Source of the DNA: Pedobacter steynii
Lineage (GTDB): Bacteria > Bacteroidota > Bacteroidia > Sphingobacteriales > Sphingobacteriaceae
Length of the DNA: 64,000 bases
Reading direction: 5' to 3'
Assembly (NCBI RefSeq): GCF_001721645.1
Contig: NZ_CP017141.1
Location: 4,402,001-4,466,000 of the forward strand
Shown here: positions 33,405-42,299 of the stretch, one piece after another
Numbering within the stretch: the stretch's first letter is position 1
How the letters are laid out: each line of letters begins with the position of its first letter
The notes under the pieces: model-generated
What the model saw: only the letters and a program-made list of their open reading frames with translations
Told to the model about the DNA's origin: nothing
The model's database searches: none
Translations under genes and position numbers: made by a program

Positions 33405-33871
33405 TGACTTTTTTTCTCGATTTTGCTGTGGATCTTTAAGGTTTCCTTTAAAGCTGCAGAACCATACCATACAATCAGATCTACGTCCAATAATTTTGAT
33501 TGGATGGCCGGATCGGTGTCAACAAGCTTTTTTGCTTCTTCTATGGTAGGTACATCAAGCACAAAAATACCCCTGTAATTCTTATCATTTTTACCCAAGG
33601 GACCTGCAACAACCAGTTTTCCGTCTGTCACTAATTTTCCAATATTGGTCATGTGTCCCCTGAAAATACTGTCTTGTTTTGCTTTCGGAAGACTTTTTTG
33701 AGTGCCTGTTTTTAAAATTGCCAGAACATAGGTCTTCATTCCGTATTCATCGGCATTTAATTCCTTTGCCAGCTTCTCATCGTAGTTTTTGTTGGTTTCC
33801 TGTGCTTTAAGGCTTCCGTAAAAAGCTGTCAAACAAATAATTAATGTGGTTATTAGGTAGTGTTTTTTCAT
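33401..33871 (-). CDS. Exported YCII-like domain protein
   Basis: A 156-residue protein with a signal peptide (residues 1-23, ending SLKAQ). The rest resembles a YCII (YciI-like) domain: YVLAILKTGTQ at the first strand, FRGHMTNIGKLVTDGKLVVAGP with the conserved His and GP, and GIFVLDVPTIEEAKKLVDTDPA. YCII proteins are small alpha-beta barrels, sometimes enzymes, sometimes of unknown role; the exported form is common in Bacteroidota. It overlaps the convergent exonuclease gene by 4 bp. Confidence 0.8.
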   Translation of the reverse strand: MKKHYLITTLIICLTAFYGSLKAQETNKNYDEKLAKELNADEYGMKTYVLAILKTGTQKSLPKAKQDSIFRGHMTNIGKLVTDGKLVVAGPLGKNDKNYRGIFVLDVPTIEEAKKLVDTDPAIQSKLLDVDLIVWYGSAALKETLKIHSKIEKKSH

Positions 33872-33998
33872 GTGATGTTAAATTGTAGTGAATCCCCCGT
33901 GATATTTCTGTATTTCGAAATTACATTTTTTTTTGCATCCTATCGTGCTTAAAAGCAGTGAAATACGCATTAATGGTAAATAAAATTGTAAAATAGAT

Positions 33999-34029
33999 TT
34001 GTTGTTATTCATTTTTACTTCTATCTTTG
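33999..34029 (+). promoter_or_regulatory. Complete Bacteroidota sigma promoter of tRNA-Arg
   Basis: TTTG at 33999-34002, exactly 19 bp, then TATCTTTG at 34022-34029: a perfect match to the TTTG-N19-TAnnTTTG consensus. The tRNA begins 19 bp downstream. Confidence 0.8.
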
Positions 34030-34048
34030 GCGCTCCAACAAGGGAAAC

Positions 34049-34122
34049 GCATCCATAGCTCAGCTGGATAGAGCAACGGTTTTCTAAACCGTAGGTCATA
34101 GGTTCGAATCCTATTGGGTGTA
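34049..34122 (+). tRNA. tRNA-Arg (anticodon TCT)
   Basis: A full cloverleaf can be folded. The acceptor GCATCCA pairs with TGGGTGT (two G-T pairs), followed by discriminator A. The D-arm contains AGCTCAGCTGGATAGAGC, the anticodon arm is ACGGT-TTTCTAA-ACCGT, which gives TCT, and the T-arm is ATAGG-TTCGAAT-CCTAT. CCA is not encoded. It reads AGA (and by wobble AGG) codons. It has a perfect promoter upstream and a terminator 25 bp downstream. Confidence 0.96.
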
Positions 34123-34146
34123 CAAGGGATTTATCTCTTAATTAAA

Positions 34147-34177
34147 GGCGAAGTTGCTCCAGACTTCGTCTTTTTTT
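34147..34177 (+). terminator. Intrinsic terminator after tRNA-Arg
   Basis: GGCGAAGT (34147-34154) pairs with ACTTCGTC (34063+100 to 34170) around an 8-base loop and is followed by a T7 tract. Confidence 0.8.
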
Positions 34178-34276
34178 GTTTAATGGGTTTTTGGACTCAT
34201 ATTTCTCTTCTTCACAAATTGTAAAGAATAAATTTTATCTTGAATTAAATAAAAATCAGATTTAAGATCTTCCAAT

Positions 34277-34471
34277 ATGAAAGTGCTATTTTACATCCTG
34301 ATTGTAGTAGTTGCAATCTGCCTGATCAACTTTTGGTATCAGATTTACATTCTCGGTCAATACTACAAAAGTGCCGGCCTATTTTTTACGGTCATAGTGG
34401 CATTAATTCCAATTGTGGTTGCTATTATCTCCTATAAATTAATAAATTACATCAAAAATAATAAACGATGA
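34277..34471 (+). CDS. Small two-segment membrane protein
   Basis: A 64-residue protein almost wholly hydrophobic, with two predicted membrane helices (about 3-22 and 34-57) and a basic C-terminus (KNNKR). I do not recognise it. Its stop codon overlaps the start of the next gene (ATGA at 34468), so the two are translationally coupled. That link, rather than homology, is the main evidence that it is real. The partner is an SPFH-like lipoprotein, so it may anchor or regulate that protein. Confidence 0.68.
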   Translation: MKVLFYILIVVVAICLINFWYQIYILGQYYKSAGLFFTVIVALIPIVVAIISYKLINYIKNNKR

Positions 34472-35178
34472 AAAATCTATTTTTACCGCTCTCTGCTTGC
34501 CTGATGGCATTGTCTCTTTCTTCCTGCGATCGCGCTCAATCCAATGTACAAACCCTCTATACCAGTAATTGTGGGGTAAGCTGGGAATTAATCAAAGCCG
34601 GTGAAACCGTGCCAAAAGGTGTGGGCATGTGTTCCTATAAAATTACCGTACCAGACTATCCAATGCAGGGTGAAAGTGTTTTTAAAAGCGCATTTAAAAA
34701 CCGTGTAATGGCTAAAATCGAAGTTACCTATGATTATTCAATAACAGACGCGCGGCTTTATATCGGAGAAGCCAAGTACCTGGGTAAAATGAATAGCGAC
34801 AGCGATAGCGAAGTGAACAGTTCCCAAGCCTATGAAACTGCTGAGAATTCGGTCATTGATAAAAGGATTAAAGAAATCGCAAGAGATCTATTGTTAAATG
34901 AGGATATTGTTGATTTCAATCAAAATGAGTTTGAAGCAGACCTGCTAAAAAATGTAAACAACCTGCTAAAAACAAAAGGAGTGACTTTAAACTTCCTTTC
35001 TTTTGTTCCAATTCCTGAAGAGCAAACCAGACAGGCTATTGATGTGGTTACTGCAATGAAAATCTATGAATCAAAAGGACTTACTGAAATCGGAAAAGCA
35101 GTTTCATCTGCAAGGGCAGGAGCAACCAAAGTCGAGGTTAAGGTGACTAAAGACGACGAAGTAGTAAAAGAGGATTAA
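34468..35178 (+). CDS. Lipoprotein with a prohibitin/SPFH-like domain
   Basis: A 236-residue protein with a lipoprotein signal ending SLSSC (Cys20). The mature part looks like a band-7/SPFH domain: a beta-rich first half (KIEVTYDYSITDARLYIG), then the helix-strand end of the fold with FEADLLKNVNNLLKTKGVTLNFLSFVPIP, followed by a helix with EQTRQAIDVVTAMKIYESKG. SPFH proteins form membrane-bound rings or scaffolds. The assignment rests on pattern rather than a sure motif. It is coupled to the small membrane protein before it. Confidence 0.65.
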   Translation: MKNLFLPLSACLMALSLSSCDRAQSNVQTLYTSNCGVSWELIKAGETVPKGVGMCSYKITVPDYPMQGESVFKSAFKNRVMAKIEVTYDYSITDARLYIGEAKYLGKMNSDSDSEVNSSQAYETAENSVIDKRIKEIARDLLLNEDIVDFNQNEFEADLLKNVNNLLKTKGVTLNFLSFVPIPEEQTRQAIDVVTAMKIYESKGLTEIGKAVSSARAGATKVEVKVTKDDEVVKED

Positions 35179-35183
35179 AATAT

Positions 35184-35206
35184 AGGGGCACTCCAGGTGC
35201 CCCTTT
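35184..35206. terminator. Bidirectional terminator between convergent genes
   Basis: AGGGGCAC/GTGCCCCT with loop TCCAG, followed by TTT on the plus strand and TATATTTT on the minus strand. It serves the SPFH-like and OsmC genes. Confidence 0.75.
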
Positions 35207-35211
35207 AACAT

Positions 35212-35613
35212 TTATCTGGTTTCAATCTTTATCGGATTGCTTAAGATTTTATGAATCGGACATTTATCTGCGATTTGCATCAGGCGATCATGTTGTTCGC
35301 CGGTCAGCACTCCGGTTAACTCCACCTTCCTGGTGATGACAGTAGCTTCGTTCATGTCCTTTTCCTTACAGATGGCCAGCTCAATCCGGATGTGTTCCAG
35401 ATTTAACCCCTTGCGGTCGGCATACATTCTTATGGTAATGGCTGTACAACTCCCCAGACTTGCAAGCAGCAAGGCGCCTGGTGCCATTCCTTCATTTGTA
35501 CCACCCAGATCTTCCGGTTCATCCGCATAAATAAAATGTCCATCTGAGTACACTTTCGTTTTGTAATTTGATCTGTCCAGTTCGGTTACTGCGGTGATTT
35601 GCTTGTCTGACAT
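35212..35613 (-). CDS. OsmC-family peroxiredoxin-like protein
   Basis: A 133-residue OsmC/Ohr-family thiol protein. The two redox cysteines are in LASLGSCTAITIRMYA (about residue 56) and ADKCPIHKIL (about 118). The GTNEGMAPGALLLASLG motif is the usual dimer and active-site segment, giving peroxide or hydroperoxide reduction. Its layout matches the OsmC general family rather than Ohr. No regulator of the OhrR type lies nearby. Length is normal. Confidence 0.9.
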   Translation of the reverse strand: MSDKQITAVTELDRSNYKTKVYSDGHFIYADEPEDLGGTNEGMAPGALLLASLGSCTAITIRMYADRKGLNLEHIRIELAICKEKDMNEATVITRKVELTGVLTGEQHDRLMQIADKCPIHKILSNPIKIETR

Positions 35614-35732
35614 AATGAAAATAAGAATGATGGTTAAACTGATGTAAACATTGGAACAACTGGAAGTACAAAACGTTTGGTCACTTCACAATTAAATGTT
35701 AATTAGTTAAAATTACTTAAACATTTCAACTA

Positions 35733-35740
35733 TAGATTTG
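35733..35740 (+). promoter_or_regulatory. Candidate -7 element of the small gene at 35767
   Basis: TAGATTTG fits TAnnTTTG, 26 bp before the ATG. Confidence 0.45.
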
Positions 35741-35766
35741 TTGTCAATACCTAACCTCATATAAAT

Positions 35767-36003
35767 ATGCTAAGTAATTATCTCAACTTTCAGTTTGATG
35801 TTCAGGGAAAACCCGTGAAAGGTTTCTGCATGAGGATTCAGGACGATTTTCATGAAACTTATGCCGTAGTATTGGATGGCTACCATTCCTTTTGTGTATG
35901 GCTGGATTCCTCCAGCACCTGGAGATCCTCAAAATATACCAGTGTAGAGCCGGGAGTTCTGGAGCAAATTATCAGTCGCTTATCCCTAAGCAAACCCGTT
36001 TAA
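35767..36003 (+). CDS. Small hypothetical protein
   Basis: A 78-residue soluble protein that I do not recognise. It begins MLSNYLNFQFDVQGKPVKGF and has an alternating hydrophobic pattern suggesting a small beta fold, then a short C-terminal helix (LEQIISRLSL). A -7 element sits 26 bp upstream of the ATG. It lies before the SusC gene by 139 bp but is probably an independent unit. Confidence 0.65.
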   Translation: MLSNYLNFQFDVQGKPVKGFCMRIQDDFHETYAVVLDGYHSFCVWLDSSSTWRSSKYTSVEPGVLEQIISRLSLSKPV

Positions 36004-36142
36004 AATTTTCTTCTTCTTTACCTTCTTTAATAAGGTTCATTTTAATGGTATTTGTGTATCAATTTGGCTAATAGTATCCAAATAATTAACAATACAGTCA
36101 TTTTTTTAGTATTTTCCTTTATAGAACTTAAATACTAACCAA

Positions 36143-39100
36143 ATGAACAAAAGATTTATCCTTATTTGTTCCTGTTTTATTTTATTCGCATTTAGTGGTT
36201 TTTCTCAGCAAATTGTCCGGGGAAAAGTAAGTGATGCAGGTAATGGAGCAGGCATTCCGGGTGCAAGTGTCCTTGTTAAAGGCAGCAGCTCCGGAACTTC
36301 AACTCAACCGGATGGTAGTTATAGCATTACTTTGCCGGCAAATGCTACAACACTGGTTGTAAAGTACCTCGGATATTTAAGTCAGGAGGTCCCGATTAAT
36401 AACCGTAGCCTGATCAATATCAGCTTAACAGCGGATGAAACATCCCTGACGGAAGTGGTAGTGACCGCATTGGGCATTAAACGCAGTGAAAAGTCTATCG
36501 GTTATTCTACTCAAACCGTCAAAGGAGATAACCTTACGCTAACAAAAGAGCAAAATGTTCTGGGCTCCCTGGCCGGAAAGGTAGCCGGTGTGCAGGTGGT
36601 CGGATCTTCCGGAGCAAGCATGGGAGGAACACAGAAGATCAAAATCCGAGGAGTGAATTCCTTAAGTGGCAGCAGCTCTCCGTTGATCGTTGTAGATGGC
36701 ACACCGATCTCTGATGCCAATTTCAGTACCGACAACGGAAATGGTGTGGATCTTGGAAATATCTCTCAGGACATCAATCCAGAAGATATTGAATCGCTCA
36801 ACGTCCTAAAAGGTCCAACCGCCTCTGCACTCTATGGAATCCGCGGACAGAATGGAGTGATCATGATCACGACCCGAAAGGGGAGTAAAGGTGCTAAAAA
36901 AGTGGAGGTACGTTTCAATTCGGGTTTCTCTATCGAAAAAGTTGCCAATTTTATGCCTTTGCAAAACCTCTATGGAGTTGGTAATAACCAGACTTTTCTT
37001 ACGCTCGCTAACGGAGAGAAATATATCAATGGAAATGACGAAAGCTGGGGGCCAAAGATGGATGGAACCCCGGTAAGAATGTATTATAGCTTTTATCCTC
37101 AGGACGCAGACTATGGAAAATCAACACCATTTGTTCCTCAACCAGATAATATCCGTGATTTTTATGAAACGGGAAAAAATATCAATAACAGCATATCGGT
37201 AACGGGGGGAAATGAGAATTCTTCTTATCGCTTGAGTTATAACAACGCTTATATTAATGGAACGATCCCGAATACATGGCTGAAAAGAAATAACCTGAGC
37301 CTAAGCTCAGATCTGAAGCTGAACGATAAACTCACCGTTGGTGTCAATGCGAATTATGCGAATAACAGTGGGCAACGGCCGGAACAAGGGTATCAGGGAT
37401 CTTTCTCCGGTGCAACCCAGTGGTTTCAACGCAATATAGACATCAACAGATTAAGAAATTATCAATATGCTGATGGTACGATTATGAACTGGAATGTTAA
37501 CCCGAACACGAACACGGGGATGATTACCAGTGCAAACAACAAGCCCAGCGACTGGAATAATCCATTCTTTGATGCTTATAAGAGTTTAAATAATGATGAT
37601 CGTGACCGTTTATTTGGTGATGTAAGCCTGAACTATCAGGTTTTACCGGAATTGAAATTGAGTGCCTTCGTACGTTCAGACCGTTATACTCAGAATATCT
37701 CTCATAAAGAGGCTTTTGGAGGCCGTCTGGATGATGCCTATTCGGTGGGGAAATACCAGGGAATAGATAACAATTATGAGTTCCTGGGGCAATATAACAA
37801 GCAGTTTGGGGATATTTCCTTAACAGGAAATTTAGGCGCCAATCTCTATACGGAGAAGTTTACTCAAACTTTTCAGGCTACCGTGGGTGGTTTATCAAGC
37901 CCTGATTATTACAGCATGGCTGCCTCGGTAGATCGTCCGGAAAGCACTTCTTTTCTGCGTAGAAAGGAAGTTCGCAGCGCTTATGCGATGGCTTCTGTGG
38001 GGTATAAGGACACCTATTTTCTGGATGCTTCCCTTAGGAACGACAATTCTTCGACATTACCGAAAAACAACAATTCCTATTGGTATTACTCTGTTTCAGG
38101 TAGTTTTGTTTTCAGTCAGTTAGTGAAATGGGAACCGCTTTCTTTTGGGAAACTCAGGGCTAGTTATGCAGTAGCAGGTTCTGATAGTAAGCCTTATCAG
38201 GTTAATCCTTTCTACTCTCCTGGCAGTGTATATAAAAATACGACCATTAATATCAATACCTTATTTGTTCCGGACAGGCTGAACAATTCTGACCTCAAGC
38301 CTGCTTTTGCCAACTCTTTTGAAATAGGAACAGACCTGAAATTTCTGGACAACAGACTGGGTTTTGAATTCAGTTATTATCAGCAGAAAAATAAAAACCA
38401 GATCCTCAATCTTTCTGTATCAGGAGCAAGCGGGTATACGTCAAATGTAGTCAATGCAGGAATGATTCAGAACCAGGGGATTGAATTCTCCTTATCCGGT
38501 ACACCCATCCGTTCCAAGCTGTTTAGCTGGGATGCGACATTGAATTTTAACCGTAATAAAAGTATCATCAAGGAATTGTATCAGGACTTGCCGGTCTACC
38601 AGTTAGACGTAAATACCTATTCCAGTGTCAACATGTACCTGAATGCGACAGTGAATAAGGGGTTTGGAAGCCTGGTCGGACAAGCCTATGCGCGTGATCC
38701 CCAAACCGGAAAAATTCTTTTAGGTTCGGATAACCTACCTTTGGTGGAAACCAATCATGATTTTGGAAGTGTACTGCCTAAGTTTACCGGTGGATTCCTG
38801 AATAATTTTAAAATAGGGCAGTTTGACGTCTCGGCAATGATCGACTTCCAAAAGGGCGGTCAGTTTTTTAGCTGGACAAAAATGTTGGCCACAAAATCAG
38901 GACAGGCAGCAGAAACTGCGGTGATGAATGACAGAGGTGCAAATGTACGTGATCCTCTTGCCGATGGCGGAGGGGTAAAGCTGAATGGAATCTATGGACC
39001 TGGAACAAAAATAGCGGGGGTAGATGTAAGTGGACAGGAATTTAACGGTTATGTAGATGCAAGATCCTATTTCAGAAATTCTATCGGCACTAAAATCTAC

Positions 39101-39367
39101 GAGGAATGGTTATATGATGCTTCTTATATCAAGTTGAGAGAGGTGAGTATCGGCTATAACTTTAGCGGTGATTTCATGAAAAAAACTCCTTTCAAATCAG
39201 CTAAACTGGCAGTGATAGCCAGAAACCCTGTAATGATCTGGCAAAAAGCACCAAAAGGATTGGATCCTTCCGAATTGTCTACCGGAAGTGCCTCGATCAG
39301 CTGGCTGGAAAAAGGAGAACTGCAAACCGTACGCTCTTATGGTATTAACCTGAATCTGACATTTTAA
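36143..39367 (+). CDS. SusC/RagA-family TonB-linked outer membrane transporter
   Basis: A 1074-residue outer-membrane transporter that takes up large ligands, usually glycans, using TonB energy. A signal peptide (residues 1-21, ending FSQQ) precedes a carboxypeptidase-regulatory-like domain (GKVSDAGNGAGIPGASVLVKG), then a TonB-box-like region (LTEVVVTALG) and the plug with VDGTPISDANF and LKGPTASALYGIRGQNGVI. The remaining 800 residues are the beta-barrel, ending in a Phe (LNLTF). The SusD partner follows 11 bp later. No glycoside hydrolase or sensor gene lies close by, so the ligand is unknown. Confidence 0.94.
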   Translation: MNKRFILICSCFILFAFSGFSQQIVRGKVSDAGNGAGIPGASVLVKGSSSGTSTQPDGSYSITLPANATTLVVKYLGYLSQEVPINNRSLINISLTADETSLTEVVVTALGIKRSEKSIGYSTQTVKGDNLTLTKEQNVLGSLAGKVAGVQVVGSSGASMGGTQKIKIRGVNSLSGSSSPLIVVDGTPISDANFSTDNGNGVDLGNISQDINPEDIESLNVLKGPTASALYGIRGQNGVIMITTRKGSKGAKKVEVRFNSGFSIEKVANFMPLQNLYGVGNNQTFLTLANGEKYINGNDESWGPKMDGTPVRMYYSFYPQDADYGKSTPFVPQPDNIRDFYETGKNINNSISVTGGNENSSYRLSYNNAYINGTIPNTWLKRNNLSLSSDLKLNDKLTVGVNANYANNSGQRPEQGYQGSFSGATQWFQRNIDINRLRNYQYADGTIMNWNVNPNTNTGMITSANNKPSDWNNPFFDAYKSLNNDDRDRLFGDVSLNYQVLPELKLSAFVRSDRYTQNISHKEAFGGRLDDAYSVGKYQGIDNNYEFLGQYNKQFGDISLTGNLGANLYTEKFTQTFQATVGGLSSPDYYSMAASVDRPESTSFLRRKEVRSAYAMASVGYKDTYFLDASLRNDNSSTLPKNNNSYWYYSVSGSFVFSQLVKWEPLSFGKLRASYAVAGSDSKPYQVNPFYSPGSVYKNTTININTLFVPDRLNNSDLKPAFANSFEIGTDLKFLDNRLGFEFSYYQQKNKNQILNLSVSGASGYTSNVVNAGMIQNQGIEFSLSGTPIRSKLFSWDATLNFNRNKSIIKELYQDLPVYQLDVNTYSSVNMYLNATVNKGFGSLVGQAYARDPQTGKILLGSDNLPLVETNHDFGSVLPKFTGGFLNNFKIGQFDVSAMIDFQKGGQFFSWTKMLATKSGQAAETAVMNDRGANVRDPLADGGGVKLNGIYGPGTKIAGVDVSGQEFNGYVDARSYFRNSIGTKIYEEWLYDASYIKLREVSIGYNFSGDFMKKTPFKSAKLAVIARNPVMIWQKAPKGLDPSELSTGSASISWLEKGELQTVRSYGINLNLTF

Positions 39368-39378
39368 TTTCTACTTCA

Positions 39379-40809
39379 ATGAAACAACTTTATATAGGTC
39401 TGGCCGCCATGTTTGTCTTAACAGCAACGGGCTGCAACAAATTTGATGACGACATCAACAAGGAACCCAATAATCCCGAAAAAGCATCTGCGACACAATT
39501 GATTGCCAGTGCACAGCAGTCTCTCCCGGATATCGGCTCTGCATTTGATAAGAATGCCTCTCCTTATGGTATTCATTATCCTCAATATATTTCCGGGACT
39601 ACCTTTACCGAAAATAGCCGCTACAATACAGTCAACTTTAATTTTTATCCCATTTATGCAGGGCCGCTGATGAATTTGCAAGAGGCAATCAGAGTGGCCT
39701 CCAACCCAAACGAAGGGCCGGTTCCGAATCAGATTGCGGTAGCAACGATACTGAAAGCTTATTACTTCTGGCATATTACCGATCGTTGGGGAGCGGTTCC
39801 CTATACCGATGCACTTAAAGGACGTGAAGACTTTACACCTGCATACAATACACAACAGCAGATTTATACCGATCTCTTTAAATCACTGGACGAAGCAAAT
39901 GCAGCTTTTGTTGCGGGTAGCATTAAGAATGATATCATCTATAATGGTGACGTGAGCAAATGGAAGAAATTAGGGAATACCATTCATCTGTTAATGGCAT
40001 TACGTCTTTCTAAGATAGATCCTGTAAAAGGTGCGGAAGAGTTTAAAAAGGCACTGGCAAATGGAATCATGGAAAGTAACACAGACAATTTTAATTATGT
40101 TCATCTGGTGGATAAGGTGAATGAAAACTTCTGGTATACTTCCTTTACCCGTTTAAAAAGAAACTGGTTTGCAGTGAGCAAGCCGGTTATTGACTATATG
40201 CAGCCCTTAAATGATCCCCGTTTGCCTGTTTTTGCTGACAAAAATGTAGCAGGTAATTATGTAGGATTAGAATACGGTCTTCCGGGATCCGTTTCGGTGG
40301 TGATCAATAACATTTCTTTATTGGGCACTGCACTTCGTCAGCAAAATTCACCGGTATATCTGGTAACTCATGCCCAGGCCTTGTTTGCAAAAGCAGAAGC
40401 AGCCAAGCTGGGCTGGATTCCTGGTGGAGATGGGGAGGCTAAAGCCAATTATGATATGGCGATTCAGCAATCCATCCTTCAGTGGACCAACAGCAGCAAT
40501 GGTGCAGCAGAATTTTTGGAGCAGTCGCAGGTCGCATACAATGCGGCTACAGGTTTGCGTCAGATTGCAGAACAACGCTGGATCCATCTCTTTATGCATG
40601 GTTATGAAGGTTGGGCAGAATGGAGAAGAACTGGATATCCGCTGTTGAGTCCTGCACCAAATAATAACAGCCAGGAGATTCCAAGAAGAGAAGGTTATCC
40701 TACTCAGGAAATCGCCAATAATGGGGTAAACTACAGTGCTGCAGTATCCGCCTTCCCGTATGGAGGAGCAGATAACCTGGACAGCAGGGTCTGGTGGGAT
40801 AAACCATAA
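39379..40809 (+). CDS. SusD/RagB-family nutrient-binding lipoprotein
   Basis: A 476-residue surface lipoprotein that caps the SusC barrel and binds its ligand. The signal ends TATGC (Cys19). It has the helical repeats and the ELRALRLS-like segment of the family (NTIHLLMALRLSKIDP), and the C-terminal ALFAKAEAAKLGWIPGG and QRWIHLFMHGYEGWAEWRRTGYP. This places it in the SusD-like group with the EGWAEWRRTGYP motif. It is in an operon with the preceding SusC gene and ends at a strong terminator. Confidence 0.94.
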   Translation: MKQLYIGLAAMFVLTATGCNKFDDDINKEPNNPEKASATQLIASAQQSLPDIGSAFDKNASPYGIHYPQYISGTTFTENSRYNTVNFNFYPIYAGPLMNLQEAIRVASNPNEGPVPNQIAVATILKAYYFWHITDRWGAVPYTDALKGREDFTPAYNTQQQIYTDLFKSLDEANAAFVAGSIKNDIIYNGDVSKWKKLGNTIHLLMALRLSKIDPVKGAEEFKKALANGIMESNTDNFNYVHLVDKVNENFWYTSFTRLKRNWFAVSKPVIDYMQPLNDPRLPVFADKNVAGNYVGLEYGLPGSVSVVINNISLLGTALRQQNSPVYLVTHAQALFAKAEAAKLGWIPGGDGEAKANYDMAIQQSILQWTNSSNGAAEFLEQSQVAYNAATGLRQIAEQRWIHLFMHGYEGWAEWRRTGYPLLSPAPNNNSQEIPRREGYPTQEIANNGVNYSAAVSAFPYGGADNLDSRVWWDKP

Positions 40810-40815
40810 CCACAT

Positions 40816-40852
40816 AAAAAAGGCAGGGATTTTTCAAATACCTGCCTTTTTT
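40816..40852. terminator. Bidirectional terminator between SusD and SpmAB genes
   Basis: AAAAAAGGCAGG/CCTGCCTTTTTT with a 13-base loop, lying between convergent genes. Confidence 0.88.
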
Positions 40853-40867
40853 AATGAGATAGCGGAA

Positions 40868-42139
40868 CTATCCGAAGAACAGATAACATAAACTGATTGC
40901 AGTACAAACACCTACCAAATCCGCCAGCAACATTGCACCAATGGCGTATCGGGTATTGGTGATACTTACTGAGCCGAAATATACGGCAATCACATAAAAG
41001 GTAGTATCTGAAGAGCCTTGTAAAATACTGGACAACCTTCCTGCAAAGGAATCTGGTCCATGTGCGGTCATGGTATCAATCATCATTCCTCTGGCGCCAC
41101 TTCCACTCAATGGCCTGATCAGCGCGGTCGGAATTCCATCGATAAAACGGGAATCAGCACCCAATATAGTACATAAATGTTTTAATCCGTTGATGACCAT
41201 ATCAAAGGTGCCGCTGGTGCGTAGTAAACTAATAGCAATCAACATGCCCACCAGGTAGGGAATGATGCGGATAGCGGTCTCAAAACCACCTTTAGCACCT
41301 TCTACGAAAGCATCGTATACATTGATCTTCTTATACAATCCGCCGAGAACGATAAGAAAGAAAATCAATAGCAGTAACCCGTTACTCAGAATTCCTGAAA
41401 ATTGCTGGAGGCCGGAAGTACTCAGGCTCGTTAAATATAAAACCAGTAAGGCAATTATAGAAGAAAGGCTCAGTACCCAACCCAGAATCACCGGTTGAAA
41501 AACATTGATCTTTTGTTTGAAGGAAACAATGAACATCGCAGCCATAGTGGCAACAAAAGTGGCGATCATACAAGGGATAAAAATATCTGTAGGATTGGCC
41601 GAATTTAAAGAAGCACGGACGGCAATGATGCTTACCGGAATCAGGGTTAAGCCAGAGGCATGTAGACAAAGGAACATGATCTGAGCATTGGAAGCGGTAT
41701 CTTTACTCGGATTTAGTTCCTGTAAACTCTCCATGCTTTTTAATCCGAAAGGGGTAGCGGCATTGTCAAGGCCTAATAAATTGGCCGAAAAATTCATTAC
41801 CATATGTCCGGTAGCAGGATGCCCCTTAGGAATGTCAGGAAAGAGTTTTGAGAAGAATGGTCCAATAATTCTGGACAACAAACGGATACCTCCTGCTTTT
41901 TCGGCAATGCTCATAAACCCCATAAACAAGGCCATAATACCGATCAGTTTTAAGCAGATGTTGACTGCTGTCCAGCAGGTTTCAATTACGCCGTCTACTT
42001 TGAGCAGATTTCCGGGATCACTGGCTTTTCCAATAATCATCAGGTTGAAAATTTCGGTTTCGCCCAAAAAGAAACATTTTATACTGGCAACCACAATCGC
42101 AATGATGATGAAAGCGGACCAGATTCTACTTAATGCCAT
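40868..42139 (-). CDS. SpmA-SpmB fusion (nucleoside-recognition-domain membrane protein)
   Basis: A 423-residue inner-membrane protein in which the two spore-maturation-type proteins of Firmicutes are joined. The first half has SANLLGLDNAATPFGLKSM, the SpmA/nucleoside-recognition (Gate) motif. The second half has IRPLSGSGARGMMIDTM and LQGSSDTTFYVIAVYFGSVSI, the SpmB repeat of the same fold. The organism does not sporulate, so the role is presumably small-molecule transport or a gating function that is not defined. Fused forms are known in Bacteroidota. Confidence 0.85.
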   Translation of the reverse strand: MALSRIWSAFIIIAIVVASIKCFFLGETEIFNLMIIGKASDPGNLLKVDGVIETCWTAVNICLKLIGIMALFMGFMSIAEKAGGIRLLSRIIGPFFSKLFPDIPKGHPATGHMVMNFSANLLGLDNAATPFGLKSMESLQELNPSKDTASNAQIMFLCLHASGLTLIPVSIIAVRASLNSANPTDIFIPCMIATFVATMAAMFIVSFKQKINVFQPVILGWVLSLSSIIALLVLYLTSLSTSGLQQFSGILSNGLLLLIFFLIVLGGLYKKINVYDAFVEGAKGGFETAIRIIPYLVGMLIAISLLRTSGTFDMVINGLKHLCTILGADSRFIDGIPTALIRPLSGSGARGMMIDTMTAHGPDSFAGRLSSILQGSSDTTFYVIAVYFGSVSITNTRYAIGAMLLADLVGVCTAISLCYLFFG

Positions 42140-42252
42140 TAAAATAAAATTAGTTGAATGGTTAAATTTATAGTTTTGATTCTAATAATCCGTTTTTAAA
42201 GCATAATAAAATGCAGGAACAGGTAAAAGATTTAAAAAAGAGCTTAAAAAAC

Positions 42253-42283
42253 AAAAGGTCCTGCACATCATGCAGGACCTTTT
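42253..42283 (-). terminator. Intrinsic terminator of the S9 peptidase gene
   Basis: Perfect 13-bp stem AAAAGGTCCTGCA/TGCAGGACCTTTT with loop CATCA, 17 bp after the stop. Confidence 0.88.
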
Positions 42284-42299
42284 GAATAATGGAGAATCT

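Noticed and set aside
33878-34099. 73-codon minus-strand ORF overlapping tRNA-Arg
   Set aside because: It runs through the tRNA and its promoter and has no protein-like composition.
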